From Cellulomonas sp. Y8 (GTDB taxonomy: Bacteria > Actinomycetota > Actinomycetes > Actinomycetales > Cellulomonadaceae): a stretch of DNA of 64,000 nt. Within the stretch, counting starts at the first letter, position 1. Every line of letters starts with the position of its first letter. A model generated the notes under the pieces. The model worked only from the letters and a program-made list of their open reading frames with translations, did not search any database and was not told the origin of the DNA. The translations under genes were made by a program, and so were the position numbers. Shown here piece after piece: positions 27,341 through 36,117 of this stretch. The stretch lies in NCBI RefSeq assembly GCF_008033115.1, contig NZ_CP041203.1, forward strand, positions 682,001-746,000. The letters run 5' to 3'.

Positions 27341-28030
27341 TCAGCGGTCCGAGCCGTAGACGCCGCGCGACTGGTCGCGCACCATCTCGCCGCCGGACAG
27401 CTCCACGACCCGCTTGCGCATCTGGTCGACGATCTCGTCGTCGTGCGTCGCCATGACGACCGTGGTGCCCGTGCGGTTGATCCGGTCGAGCAGGCGCATG
27501 ATCCCCAGGGAGGTGGTCGGGTCGAGGTTGCCGGTGGGCTCGTCGGCCAGCAGGATCGACGGCCGGTTCACGAACGCGCGCGCGATCGCCACGCGCTGCT
27601 GCTCGCCGCCGGACAGCTCGTGCGGGCGGCGCTTCTCCTTGCCGGCCAGCCCGACCATCTCGAGCACGTCGGGCACGGTGGTGAGGATGTGGTGCCGCGG
27701 CTTGCCGATCACCTGGAGCGCGAACGCCACGTTCTCGAACACGGTCTTGTTGTGCAGCAGCCGGAAGTCCTGGAACACCGCGCCGATCTGGCGGCGCAGG
27801 TGCGGGACCTTCCACGACGACAGGGTGGTGAGGTCCTTGCCCGCGACGAAGACCTTGCCCGCCGAGGGCCGCTCCTCGCGCAGCGCCAGCCGCAGGAAGG
27901 TCGACTTGCCGGAGCCGGACGCGCCGACGAGGAACACGAACTCGCCGCGCTCGACCTCGAGGCTGATGTGGTCCAGCGCGGGGCGCGCGCCGCGCGCGTA
28001 GACCTTGGTGACGTTCTCGAATCTGATCAC
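27341..28030 (-). CDS. ftsE: Cell division ATP-binding protein FtsE
   Basis: 229-residue ATPase: Walker [10 protein letters not shown], signature [16 protein letters not shown], Walker [14 protein letters not shown], switch His in [14 protein letters not shown] 28030 is selected because the reading [11 protein letters not shown] is the exact FtsE N-terminus; in-frame upstream sequence is Pro/Arg-rich and unlike any FtsE. FtsE and FtsX act at the divisome; the stop lies 12 bases from the ftsX start. Confidence 0.95.
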   Translation of the reverse strand: MIRFENVTKVYARGARPALDHISLEVERGEFVFLVGASGSGKSTFLRLALREERPSAGKVFVAGKDLTTLSSWKVPHLRRQIGAVFQDFRLLHNKTVFENVAFALQVIGKPRHHILTTVPDVLEMVGLAGKEKRRPHELSGGEQQRVAIARAFVNRPSILLADEPTGNLDPTTSLGIMRLLDRINRTGTTVVMATHDDEIVDQMRKRVVELSGGEMVRDQSRGVYGSDR

Positions 28031-28226
28031 GGGGTTCTGCGGCCAGCCGGTCGGGGACTGAGGGCGTGCGGAGGGTGGTGCGGGACCTGGCCGCGTCGAG
28101 CGTAGGCAGCCGCCCGTCGTGACCCGTCCGTGACACGCCGCGCGCGAACCTGTGAGTCGCCCCACCGCCCGCGTTCCGGGCGAAATGCCCGGTTCTGCCG
28201 CGTGCCGAGCGGCCGCAGCCCGCGGA

Positions 28227-29343
28227 TCAGGCCTCGACGGCCGCCTGGCGGCGCCAGCGGATCCCCGACTCGATGAACCCGTCGATGTCGCCGTCGAACA
28301 CCGCGGAGGTGTTCCCCACCTCGTGCTCGGTGCGCAGGTCCTTGACCATCTGGTACGGGTGCAGCACGTACGAGCGCATCTGGTCGCCCCAGGACGCCTT
28401 GATGTCGCCGGCGAGCTCCTTCTTCTTCGCGTCCTCCTCGGCCTTGCGGACCAGGAGCAGGCGGGACTGGAGCACGCGCAGCGCCGCCGCGCGGTTCTGG
28501 ATCTGCGACTTCTCGTTCTGCATCGACACGACGATGCCGGTCGGGATGTGCGTCATGCGGACCGCGGAGTCCGTCGTGTTGACCGACTGCCCGCCCGGGC
28601 CGGACGAGCGGAACACGTCGACCTTGATCTCCGACTCGGGGATCTCGATGTTGTCGTCGCTCTGCTCGATCAGCGGGATGACCTCGACCGCCGCGAACGA
28701 CGTCTGCCGGCGGCCCTGGTTGTCGAACGGCGAGATGCGCACCAGGCGGTGCGTGCCGGCCTCGACCGACAGGTGCCCGAACGCGTACGGCGCCTTCACC
28801 TCGAACGTCGCCGACTTCAGGCCGGCCTCCTCCGCGTACGACGTGTCGAGCACGGTCGTCGGGTAGCCGTGCCGCTCCGCCCACCGCAGGTACATCCGCA
28901 TGAGCATCTCGGCGAAGTCGGCCGCGTCCACGCCGCCGGCGCCCGCGCGGATCGTCACCGCCTCGCGCTGGTCGTACTCGCCGTTCAGCAGCGTGCGGAC
29001 CTCGAGCTCGCCCAGGTCCTTGCGGATCGAGACGAGCTCCGCCTCCGCCTCCGCGAGGGTCTCGGCGTCGCCGCCGTCCTCCGTCGCCATCTCGACGAGG
29101 GTCTCGAGGTCGTCGATCCGGCCGCCGAGCTTGTCGACGCGGTCGAGCTCGGACTGCGCGGCGCTCAGCGCGCTGGTGACCTTCTGGGCGGACTCGGGGG
29201 TCGTCCCACAGGTCGGGGGCGGACGCCTGCTCGGAGAGGTCGGCGATCTTCGCCCGGAGGGCCGTGGGGTCGGACACCGCCTGGATGGACTGCAGGGTGC
29301 TGCGCAGGTCGCGGATCTCGGCGGGGAAGTCGGTGGCTGCCAC
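28227..29343 (-). CDS. prfB: Peptide chain release factor 2 (reading frame broken by one extra base)
   Basis: RF2 terminates translation at UGA/UAA. The last ~290 residues (frame open from 29090) hold SPFDNQG (UGA-recognising SPF) and [10 protein letters not shown] (catalytic GGQ). The N-terminus, including [13 protein letters not shown], is in another frame starting at GTG 29343. Removing one C from the run at 29200-29196 gives [19 protein letters not shown], the normal RF2 sequence, and a ~371-residue protein. The break is at about codon 49, not at the classical codon-25 CUU-UGA slippery site, and no stop codon is involved. Because RF2 is essential, error is the likeliest cause. TAGCCT lies 8 bases before the GTG. 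Confidence 0.92.
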
Positions 29344-29430
29344 GACGGTCCAGGCTACCGGCTGCCGGGCGGTGCGGGGTCACGGGACGCGTTCGCCCGA
29401 CCCGGGACCCCCGGCCGCTACGGTGTGAGC

Positions 29431-30354
29431 GTGAACACGCCCGCACCCTCCGGACAGCAGCACGCCCTCGCCCACGGCGCCCACCGCGCCGTGATCGCCG
29501 AGGTCGGGGCCAGCGTCCGCGCCTACAGCGTCGGCGGCCGCGACGTCGTGCTGCCGTTCGACGAGTCCGACCTCGCGCCCGCCTTCTCCGGCGCCGTCCT
29601 CGCCCCGTGGCCCAACCGGCTGCGGGACGGGCAGTACACCTGGGACGGCACCGACTACCAGGTCCCCGTCACCGAGCCCGACCGGATGACCGCCCTGCAC
29701 GGCCTGGTGGCCCAGGTCCGGTACGCGAAGGTCGCCTCCGGGTCCGGCCCCGACGGCGACACCTCCGTCACGCTGCGCCACGACCTGGTCCCGACGCCGG
29801 GCTACCCGTGGTCGCTGCGCGTCGACGTCACCTACTCGCTGTCCGACGCCGGGCTGCGCGTGCACGTCGCCGCGACCAACCTGGGGGCGACCGCGGCGCC
29901 GTACGGCATCGGCTTCCACCCGTGGCTGTCCCCCGGCGACGCCGCCGTGGACGACTGCACGCTGCGGGTCGACGCCGCGTCGCAGGTGACGGTCGACGAC
30001 CGGCTGCTGCCGACCGGCACGCGCCCGCTGTCGGGCGCCGAGGACCGCCGCGCCCCGCAGCCGCTCGCCGGCGTGGCGCTGGACGACGCGTTCGTCGACG
30101 TGACCCGGGACGCCGACGGCCTGTCCTGGATCGTGCTCGGCTCCCCCGACGGCCACGGCGCCGCGATGTGGATGGACTCCTCGATGGACACCTGGCAGGT
30201 GTGCACCGGCAACGGCATCCCGAAGATCGACCGCCGCGGCGTCGCCGCCGAGCCGATGAGCTGCATCGCGGACGCGTTCCGCACCGGCGAGCGCCTGGTG
30301 CGCCTCGAGCCGGGCGCCACGCACGAGGTCACCTGGGGCATGACGCTGGCCTGA
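29431..30354 (+). CDS. Aldose 1-epimerase family protein
   Basis: 307 residues with the galactose mutarotase beta-sandwich. LAPWPNRLRDGQYTWDG (sugar-binding Asn-Arg), TALHGLVAQ (catalytic His of the NxxHG-like motif) and YGIGFHPWLS (second His) match the YihR/LacX-like branch. It interconverts anomers of free sugars such as galactose or glucose. TACGGT (29419-29424) lies 6 bases before GTG 29431, so the message is probably leaderless and the GTG is the start. A terminator follows at 30371-30402. Confidence 0.9.
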   Translation: MNTPAPSGQQHALAHGAHRAVIAEVGASVRAYSVGGRDVVLPFDESDLAPAFSGAVLAPWPNRLRDGQYTWDGTDYQVPVTEPDRMTALHGLVAQVRYAKVASGSGPDGDTSVTLRHDLVPTPGYPWSLRVDVTYSLSDAGLRVHVAATNLGATAAPYGIGFHPWLSPGDAAVDDCTLRVDAASQVTVDDRLLPTGTRPLSGAEDRRAPQPLAGVALDDAFVDVTRDADGLSWIVLGSPDGHGAAMWMDSSMDTWQVCTGNGIPKIDRRGVAAEPMSCIADAFRTGERLVRLEPGATHEVTWGMTLA

Positions 30355-30370
30355 TCGGCCCCGGACGACG

Positions 30371-30402
30371 ACGGCCCCGCCTCCCGGAGGAGGCGGGGCC
30401 GT
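30371..30402. terminator. Hairpin terminator between aldose epimerase and M15 peptidase
   Basis: Perfect 14-bp stem ACGGCCCCGCCTCC/GGAGGCGGGGCCGT with a CGGA tetraloop, followed on the plus strand by TCTCGT. It lies between convergent genes and may serve both. Confidence 0.85.
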
Positions 30403-30420
30403 TCTCGTGCGGGCGGGGCG

Positions 30421-31296
30421 TCAGCCGTAGTACTCGCCGTCGGCCATGACGCCCTTGGTGTACTCCCAGTGCCAGCGCTCGTAGGGGCCGGATCCGCCGG
30501 GGCGCGCCCAGTCGGGGTTCTCCCAGCCGAACACCGGCGCGTTGTCGTTCAGCCACTCCCACTGCGCGCCGGTGGTCTGCGAGGTGCACAGGTCGACCGC
30601 GAGGCCCCAGCCGTGGTTGCTGCGGCCGGCGGGTGCGGCGAGCGAGCCCTTGGCGGCCTTGACCGCCCGCTGCTCGGCGAGCGTGCGGTAGCCGCTGGAC
30701 AGGCACAGGTCGGTGCCCCACCGGGTCACCCACATGGCGTTGAGCTCGGCGAGCGCCTCGGCGGCGTCGGCGCGCAGCTGGGTCTTGCCGTCCCAGAGGT
30801 AGCAGAGGTCGGACTGCGGGACCTGGCCGTTCGCGCTGGCCGGGTTGGCCTCGCCGTCGCAGCCGGGCAGGATCTCGCGCTCCTGGCTGCGGCTGACGTC
30901 CACCTGCGCGCGCAGCGCGGTGGCGTCGCCCGACACGAGCGAGGCCGGCGGGAGCACGGACGTCGCGGAGGAGGTGAGCGCCTCGACGGTGCTGGGCAGC
31001 GTCGCGTCGGCCTCGGCGTCCGTGAAGCCGTCCTCGCTGCGCGCGGCGCCCTGGGAGAGCGGGATCGCGACCGTGACGGCGGCCAGCGTGACGAGCACGC
31101 CGGCGCGGGTGCCCCACCGGGCGGCCGGGCTGGTGCGCCGCCGGTGCTCGGTGACGGCGACCGCCGCGGGGGCGGCGTCGGCGGACGCGGGGGCGGCGTC
31201 GGCGGACGCGGCGGCGGGTCGCGTGCGGCCCGCCTCGCGGAGCTGGCGTCGGGTGGGGGCGCCGGCGTCGGCGGGCTGCACGCGGTGCGACGCCAC
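30421..31296 (-). CDS. M15 family D-Ala-D-Ala carboxypeptidase (VanY-like)
   Basis: 291 residues: cytoplasmic N-terminus with an Ala/Asp repeat (ASADAAP twice), one membrane segment (GVLVTLAAVTVAIPLSQG), then an extracellular M15 domain. Zinc/catalytic motifs are LSSGYRTLAEQRAV, SNHGWGLAVDLC (His and Asp ligands) and YERWHWEYT (Glu-His). It should trim the last D-Ala of peptidoglycan stem peptides. The upstream promoter TTGGAA-N18-TATGGT gives a leader of about 110 bases; candidate operators overlap this promoter. Confidence 0.9.
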   Translation of the reverse strand: MASHRVQPADAGAPTRRQLREAGRTRPAAASADAAPASADAAPAAVAVTEHRRRTSPAARWGTRAGVLVTLAAVTVAIPLSQGAARSEDGFTDAEADATLPSTVEALTSSATSVLPPASLVSGDATALRAQVDVSRSQEREILPGCDGEANPASANGQVPQSDLCYLWDGKTQLRADAAEALAELNAMWVTRWGTDLCLSSGYRTLAEQRAVKAAKGSLAAPAGRSNHGWGLAVDLCTSQTTGAQWEWLNDNAPVFGWENPDWARPGGSGPYERWHWEYTKGVMADGEYYG

Positions 31297-31400
31297 GGGA
31301 CCTCCGAGCTCACGGGCAGGCGGCGAGGAGCCGCCGACGGACGAGGGGCGACACCCGGGAAGGGGCGGGGCGCCGAGGCGTCACCGTCAGGGGGATCCGG

Positions 31401-31461
31401 GTGATCGATCACGAAACCATAACGGCACCGGGGTGCCCGTTCCAACCCCCCGACCGGGGGG
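31401..31461 (-). promoter_or_regulatory. Promoter with three palindromes upstream of the M15 peptidase
   Basis: Minus strand: -35 TTGGAA (31445-31440), 18-base spacer, -10 TATGGT (31421-31416). A GGCACC-GG-GGTGCC palindrome (31424-31437) fills the spacer, a 12-bp perfect palindrome GTGATCGATCAC (31401-31412) covers the likely start site, and a CCCCCC/GGGGGG hairpin (31446-31461) abuts the -35. Regulator unknown. Confidence 0.6.
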
Positions 31462-31555
31462 TAGCTGACGGATCATCGGCGTGTCGCGCGCGTTCACCCA
31501 CCGGGCTCACCCTGTCGTGTGACGAAGGTCCCACGTTCGGCCCAGTCCGGGGCCG

Positions 31556-32614
31556 TCAGGCCCCCGCGCGGTGCCGGAACGCGCCCCGCTGCATCGCGTC
31601 CCGGACCTCGCCGACGAGCTCCTCGAGGATGTCCTCCAGGAACACGACGCCGACCGCCCCGCCGTCGTCCTCGACGCGCGCGAGGTGCACGCCGGAGCGC
31701 TGCATGGCGGCCAGCGCCTCCTCGACCTCGTCGCCCGGTGCCACGACGGCGAGCGCGCGCACCCGCCACGTCGGCACCGGCAGCCGGCGGGAGCCGTCGT
31801 CCGCGTAGAGCACGTCCTTCACGTGCAGGTAGCCCGTGGGCACGTCGCCGCGGCCGAGCACCGGGAACCGGCTGTAGCCCGTCCGGGCGACCAGCCGCTC
31901 GACCTCGTCCGGCGTCGCGTCGACGGGGACGGTGACGAGGTCCGCGAGCGGGACCATCACCTCGGCCGCCGTGCGGTCGGAGAACTGCAGCGCGCCGGAC
32001 AGGAGGCCCTGCTCGTCGTCCAGCAGCCCCTCCGCCTGCGACTGCTCGACGATCGACTGCACCTCCTGGGCCGTGAACGCCGAGGCGACCTCGTCGCGCG
32101 GGTCCACCCGGAACAGCCGGAGCACGTGGTTGGCGATCCAGTTCAGCGCCGCGATGACCGGGCGCACGACCCGCCCGATCCAGACCAGCGGCGGGCCGAA
32201 CACGAGCACCGCGCGGTCCGGGCCGGACACGGCCAGGTTCTTCGGCACCATCTCGCCGAGCACGACGTGCAGGTAGACCACCACGAGCAGCGCCACGACG
32301 AACGCGATCGGGTGCGCCAGGCTCGTGCTGACGCCGACCGCGTGCAGCGGGTCCTCGATCAGGTGCGCGATCGCCGGCTCCGCCACCAGGCCCAGGCTGG
32401 TGGAGCAGACGGTCACGCCGAGCTGGGCGCAGGCGAGCATGAGCGAGACGTGCTCCATCGCCCACAGCACGGTCGTCGCGCGGCGGTCGCCGGCCGCGGC
32501 CAGCGGCTCGATCGCCGACCTCCGCGCGGAGATGATCGCGAACTCGGCCGCGACGAAGAAGGCGTTGCCCGCGAGCAGCGCGACCGCGAGCGCCAGGGCC
32601 ACCCCGGGGCTCAT
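31556..32614 (-). CDS. CNNM/CorC (HlyC) family membrane protein, second of a pair
   Basis: 352 residues: DUF21 membrane domain with four hydrophobic segments (AEFAIISARRSAIE, VHLVLGEMVPKN-type motif seen as VVLGEMVPKNLAVSG), then a CBS pair with the EVMVPLADLVTVPVD entry typical of this family. The C-terminal CorC domain is short or absent. Members are linked to Mg2+ or cobalt efflux and membrane integrity. The ATG overlaps the stop of the upstream paralogue (ATGA, 32611-32614), so the two are co-translated and may heterodimerise. Confidence 0.88.
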   Translation of the reverse strand: MSPGVALALAVALLAGNAFFVAAEFAIISARRSAIEPLAAAGDRRATTVLWAMEHVSLMLACAQLGVTVCSTSLGLVAEPAIAHLIEDPLHAVGVSTSLAHPIAFVVALLVVVYLHVVLGEMVPKNLAVSGPDRAVLVFGPPLVWIGRVVRPVIAALNWIANHVLRLFRVDPRDEVASAFTAQEVQSIVEQSQAEGLLDDEQGLLSGALQFSDRTAAEVMVPLADLVTVPVDATPDEVERLVARTGYSRFPVLGRGDVPTGYLHVKDVLYADDGSRRLPVPTWRVRALAVVAPGDEVEEALAAMQRSGVHLARVEDDGGAVGVVFLEDILEELVGEVRDAMQRGAFRHRAGA

Positions 32615-33939
32615 CGGGCCGCCCCCTCGGCATCGGCGGCCGCACGGGCCGGCTGGACCACCACGCGCTCGACGCGGCGGCGGGCCATGGTCTCGACGCG
32701 GAGCAGCACGTCGCCCGCGCGCACCTCGTCCCCGGCCTCGGGCACCCGCCCGAGCGCGGCCATCACCAGGCCGCCCAGCGTCTCGTACGGGCCGTCCTCC
32801 GGGACGACGAGGCCCGTGGTCTCGGTGAGCTCGTCCGGGCGCAGCAGGCCCGACACCACCCAGGCGCCGTCCGCGCGCCGCGAGGCGGCCGTGCGCCGGC
32901 GGTCGTGCTCGTCCGCGACGTCGCCCACCAGCTCCTCGACGACGTCCTCCAGGGTCACCACGCCCGACGTGCCGCCGTACTCGTCGACGACGACGGCCAT
33001 CTGCATCCCGTGCTCACGGAGCTCGACCAGCAGCGGGCCGAGGTGCACCGTCTCGGGGACCCGCGGCGCGTCGATCATCAGCGCGGCGGCGGGCACCTCG
33101 TCGCGCCGCTCGTACGGCACGCCGATGGCCCGGCGCAGGTGCACCAGGCCCACGACGTCGTCCGAGTCGTCGCCGATCACCGGGAACCGGGAGTGCCCGG
33201 TCTCGCGGGACAGCCGGACGACGTCGGCGGCGGTGTCCGCGCGGCGGAGCGTGACGACGCGCTGCCGGTCGGTCATCACATCGACCGCGGTGAGGTCGGT
33301 GAACTCGATCGAGTTGGTCAGCAGGGTCGCCGTCGACTCGTCGAGGGTGCCCTGCTGGGCCGACCGCTTCACCAGGGCGGCGAGCTCCTGCGGCGACCGG
33401 CCGCCGGACAGCTCCTCCCGCGGCTCGACGCCCATGCGCCGCAGCAGCGCGTTGGCGCTGGAGTTGAACAGGGTGATCAGCGGGCGCAGCGCGGAGGTGA
33501 AGCCGGCCTGCAGCGGCGCGACCCAGCGCGCGGTGCCCAGCGGGCGGCTGATCGCGAAGTTCTTCGGCACCAGCTCGCCGAACAGCATCGAGAACCCGTT
33601 CACCAGCACCAGCGTGACGACGAGCGCGACCGCGCCGCCGATCGCCGGGCCGAGGAACGACCCGCGCAGCGGCTCGGCCAGCAGCGCGTTGACGGCAGGC
33701 TGCGTGGTGTAGCCGAGCAGCACCGTGGTGACGGTGATGCCGACCTGGGCGCCGGAGAGCTCCGTCGACAGCCGGCGGAGCGCCTTGAGCACGCTCTGCC
33801 CGCGGCGGTCGTCGGGCCGGGTCTGGCCCTCGACGACCCCGGGGTCGAGCGTGACCAGGGAGAACTCGCTCGCGACGAACACCGCGGTGCCGGCGGTGAG
33901 CACGACGCCGAGCGCGACGAGCAACCAGTCGGTCAGCAC
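32611..33939 (-). CDS. CNNM/CorC (HlyC) family membrane protein with CorC domain
   Basis: 442 residues: DUF21 (segments LLVALGVVLTAGTAVFVASEFSL and LVVTLVLVNGFSMLFGELVPKNFAI), CBS pair (DVMTDRQRVVTLRR, HSRFPVIGDDSDDVVGLVH, VDEYGGTSGVVTLEDVVEELVGD), and a C-terminal CorC/HlyC domain (RADGAWVVSGLLRPDEL). The VDEYGG and EELVG motifs are diagnostic. It is first gene of the pair; the GTG start lies after a leader of ~140 bases if the TATGAT box at 34091-34086 is its promoter. Confidence 0.9.
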   Translation of the reverse strand: MLTDWLLVALGVVLTAGTAVFVASEFSLVTLDPGVVEGQTRPDDRRGQSVLKALRRLSTELSGAQVGITVTTVLLGYTTQPAVNALLAEPLRGSFLGPAIGGAVALVVTLVLVNGFSMLFGELVPKNFAISRPLGTARWVAPLQAGFTSALRPLITLFNSSANALLRRMGVEPREELSGGRSPQELAALVKRSAQQGTLDESTATLLTNSIEFTDLTAVDVMTDRQRVVTLRRADTAADVVRLSRETGHSRFPVIGDDSDDVVGLVHLRRAIGVPYERRDEVPAAALMIDAPRVPETVHLGPLLVELREHGMQMAVVVDEYGGTSGVVTLEDVVEELVGDVADEHDRRRTAASRRADGAWVVSGLLRPDELTETTGLVVPEDGPYETLGGLVMAALGRVPEAGDEVRAGDVLLRVETMARRRVERVVVQPARAAADAEGAAR

Positions 33940-34091
33940 GGGTCACCACCCGCGGCGCGCACGCCCGGCGGTACCGGGACGCGCACGGGGTGGGTCAGGA
34001 GGCAGGAAGGGCCGGCATGGTCTCCCCCGGGCACGTCGGCCCGGGTGGGACGCCGGCAGCGACTTGAGCTGCTCATGGTGGCGCAATCATA
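33940..34091 (-). promoter_or_regulatory. Candidate promoter and structured leader of the CorC pair
   Basis: Minus strand TATGAT at 34091-34086 would start a leader of about 140 bases. Within it, GCCGGC...GCCGGC encloses a CCCGGG/CCCGGG stem (34023-34063 region). I looked for Mg2+ (M-box) and Mn2+ (yybP-ykoY) riboswitch cores and did not find their conserved bases, so only a structured leader is supported. Confidence 0.35.
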
Positions 34092-34125
34092 CGAAACCTC
34101 CACACGCGCGCTCTACGCTGGCGAG

Positions 34126-34926
34126 ATGACCTTCGCATCCCGCCCCGGCGCCGGTGCCGGAACCCCCGCGGGCGCCCCGGGCGCCGCATCCACCTCGGTC
34201 CTCGTGGTCGAGGACGAGCCGGCCATCGCCACCGCGGTCGCGCGACGGCTCGCCGCCGAGGGCTGGCAGGTCGAGACGGTCGGCGACGGCCTGCAGGCGG
34301 TCGACGCCGCCGCGCGCCTCGCGCCCGACGTCGTCGTGCTCGACGTGATGCTGCCCGGCATCGACGGCCTCGAGGTGTGCCGCCGGATCCAGGCGGACCG
34401 CCCGGTGCCCGTCCTCATGCTGACGGCGCGCGACGACGAGACCGACATGCTCATCGGCCTCGGCGTCGGGGCCGACGACTACATGACGAAGCCGTTCTCG
34501 ATGCGCGAGCTCGTCGCGCGGGTCAAGGCGCTGCTGCGCCGCCAGCAGCGCGCAGCCCTCGCCGCCGAGCTCGCCGCCGCGGGCACCGAGTCCGCCGAGC
34601 CGCCGGTCGCCGTGGGCGACGTGGTCATCGACCGCGCGCAGCGCCGCGTGCACCGCGCGGGCGAGGAGGTGCACCTCACGCCGACGGAGTTCGACCTGCT
34701 GCTCGCCCTCGCCGCCAGCCCGCGGACCGTGCTCACCCGCGAGCGCCTGCTGGCCGAGGTCTGGGACTGGGTGGACGCCTCCGGGACCCGCACGGTGGAC
34801 TCGCATGTGAAGGCCCTGCGCAGGAAGCTCGGCGCCGACCTGATCCGCACCGTGCACGGCGTCGGCTACGCCCTGGAGCCGGCCGGCGCGGCGGGCACGG
34901 CCACCCCGGGAGGCGGCCCGGCGTGA
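34126..34926 (+). CDS. OmpR-family response regulator
   Basis: 266 residues: receiver domain (SVLVVEDEPAIA acidic pair, phospho-acceptor in VVVLDVMLPGIDG, LMLTARD, Lys in DDYMTKPFSM), then a winged-helix DNA-binding domain (HLTPTEFDLLLALAASP, RTVDSHVKALRRKLG, RTVHGVGYAL). A 25-residue Ala/Gly/Pro lead precedes the receiver. ATG 34126 is preceded at 6 bases by TACGCT (34114-34119), a leaderless layout. Its stop overlaps the kinase GTG. The targets are not known; the downstream ABC exporter is a plausible one. Confidence 0.93.
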   Translation: MTFASRPGAGAGTPAGAPGAASTSVLVVEDEPAIATAVARRLAAEGWQVETVGDGLQAVDAAARLAPDVVVLDVMLPGIDGLEVCRRIQADRPVPVLMLTARDDETDMLIGLGVGADDYMTKPFSMRELVARVKALLRRQQRAALAAELAAAGTESAEPPVAVGDVVIDRAQRRVHRAGEEVHLTPTEFDLLLALAASPRTVLTRERLLAEVWDWVDASGTRTVDSHVKALRRKLGADLIRTVHGVGYALEPAGAAGTATPGGGPA

Positions 34927-36020
34927 CGGTGCCGACCCCTCCCCGGCACCAGCGCCCGGCGCGCGTGGGCCGGCTGCCGGACGTCCGCCCGCTCGACCGG
35001 CTGCGGTCCATCAAGATCAAGCTCGGCGTCCTGGTCGCGGCCGCGGTGTTCGTGGCGGCGCTCCTGACCTGGATCGGGCTGAACAACGCGCTCGGCCCGT
35101 CCCGGACGTTCCCCATCGTGATCGTCCTCGCGCTGGTGATGACGCAGGTGCTCGCCCGCGGCATGACGTCCCCGCTGCGCGAGATGACCTCCGCCGCCCG
35201 GGCGATGGCCGCCGGCGACTACAGCCGCCGGGTGCGCGCGACCAGCCGGGACGAGGTCGGCGAGCTCGCGACGGCGTTCAACCGGATGGCCGACGACCTC
35301 GAGCAGGCGGACCTGCTGCGCCGGGAGATGGTCGCCAACGTGTCGCACGAGCTCCGCACGCCGGTGACCGCCCTGCAGGCGCAGCTGGAGAACATCGTCG
35401 ACGGCGTCGAGGACCCGGACCCCGAGACGATGAAGGCCGCGCTCGCGCAGACCCAGCGCCTCAGCCGGCTGGTCGCCACCCTGCTGGACCTGTCCCGGCT
35501 GGAGGCGGGCGCCGTCGACCTGCAGGTGACCGACGTCCCCGTGCAGCAGTTCCTGGAGGAGGCGGCGCAGGAGGGCCGCCTCGTCGGCGCGTCGAAGGAC
35601 CTGACGTTCCCCGTGGTCGTCGACCCGCCGGAGCTCACCCTCCCGGCGGACCGCGAGCGGCTGCACCAGGTGGTCGCCAACCTCGTCCAGAACGCCGTCC
35701 GGCACTCCCCGCGGGGCGCCCCGGTCCGGCTGGAGGCGCACCGGGCCGGCGGCTGGGTCCGGCTCGACGTGATCGACCAGGGTCCCGGCATCGCGGCCGA
35801 CCAGCGCGAGCGGGTGTTCGAGCGGTTCGCCCGCGGGAACTCCCCGGCGATCACCGGCCAGATCTCGACCGGCGGCACCGGCCTGGGGCTGTCGATCGTC
35901 CGGTGGGCGGTGACGCTGCACGGCGGGACGGTCGAGGTCGCGGACAGCGACACGGGCTGCACGATGCGGGTCATGCTGCCGTCGCGGCGGACGTCCCGGC
36001 CGGCGACCGCGGCCTTCTGA
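34923..36020 (+). CDS. Sensor histidine kinase with minimal periplasmic region
   Basis: 365 residues. Two membrane segments (LGVLVAAAVFVAALLTWIGL and FPIVIVLALVMTQVLA) are joined by only ~10 residues, so there is no real extracellular sensor domain. HAMP (SPLREMTSAARAMAAGDYSRRV), H-box VANVSHELRTPVTA, N-box LVQNAVRHS, G1 DQGPGI and G2 GGTGLGLS are all present. Intramembrane-sensing kinases of this type often detect cell-envelope stress, sometimes with an adjacent ABC transporter; such a gene pair follows here. GTG 34923 overlaps the regulator stop. Confidence 0.93.
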   Translation: MTVPTPPRHQRPARVGRLPDVRPLDRLRSIKIKLGVLVAAAVFVAALLTWIGLNNALGPSRTFPIVIVLALVMTQVLARGMTSPLREMTSAARAMAAGDYSRRVRATSRDEVGELATAFNRMADDLEQADLLRREMVANVSHELRTPVTALQAQLENIVDGVEDPDPETMKAALAQTQRLSRLVATLLDLSRLEAGAVDLQVTDVPVQQFLEEAAQEGRLVGASKDLTFPVVVDPPELTLPADRERLHQVVANLVQNAVRHSPRGAPVRLEAHRAGGWVRLDVIDQGPGIAADQRERVFERFARGNSPAITGQISTGGTGLGLSIVRWAVTLHGGTVEVADSDTGCTMRVMLPSRRTSRPATAAF

Positions 36021-36117
36021 GCCTGCCGGGCTCCCCCGGGCGGCGGAGGCGCGGCCACCCCCGGGTTCCACCTCGCGGCTGATCCGCGGCGCGCGGGTCG
36101 GTCCCTAGGGTCGAGAC

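Noticed and set aside
29196..29200. Classical programmed frameshift of prfB
   Set aside because: There is no CUU-UGA site, no SD-like element at the right distance and the position is too far into the gene.
30421..31296. Second frame with long Arg/Pro-rich product over the M15 gene (30726-31445)
   Set aside because: It is a compositional shadow; the M15 frame has zinc motifs and a membrane anchor.
31297..31415. c-di-AMP (ydaO) riboswitch in the M15 peptidase leader
   Set aside because: The conserved core sequences of that riboswitch are absent; only a plain leader is seen.
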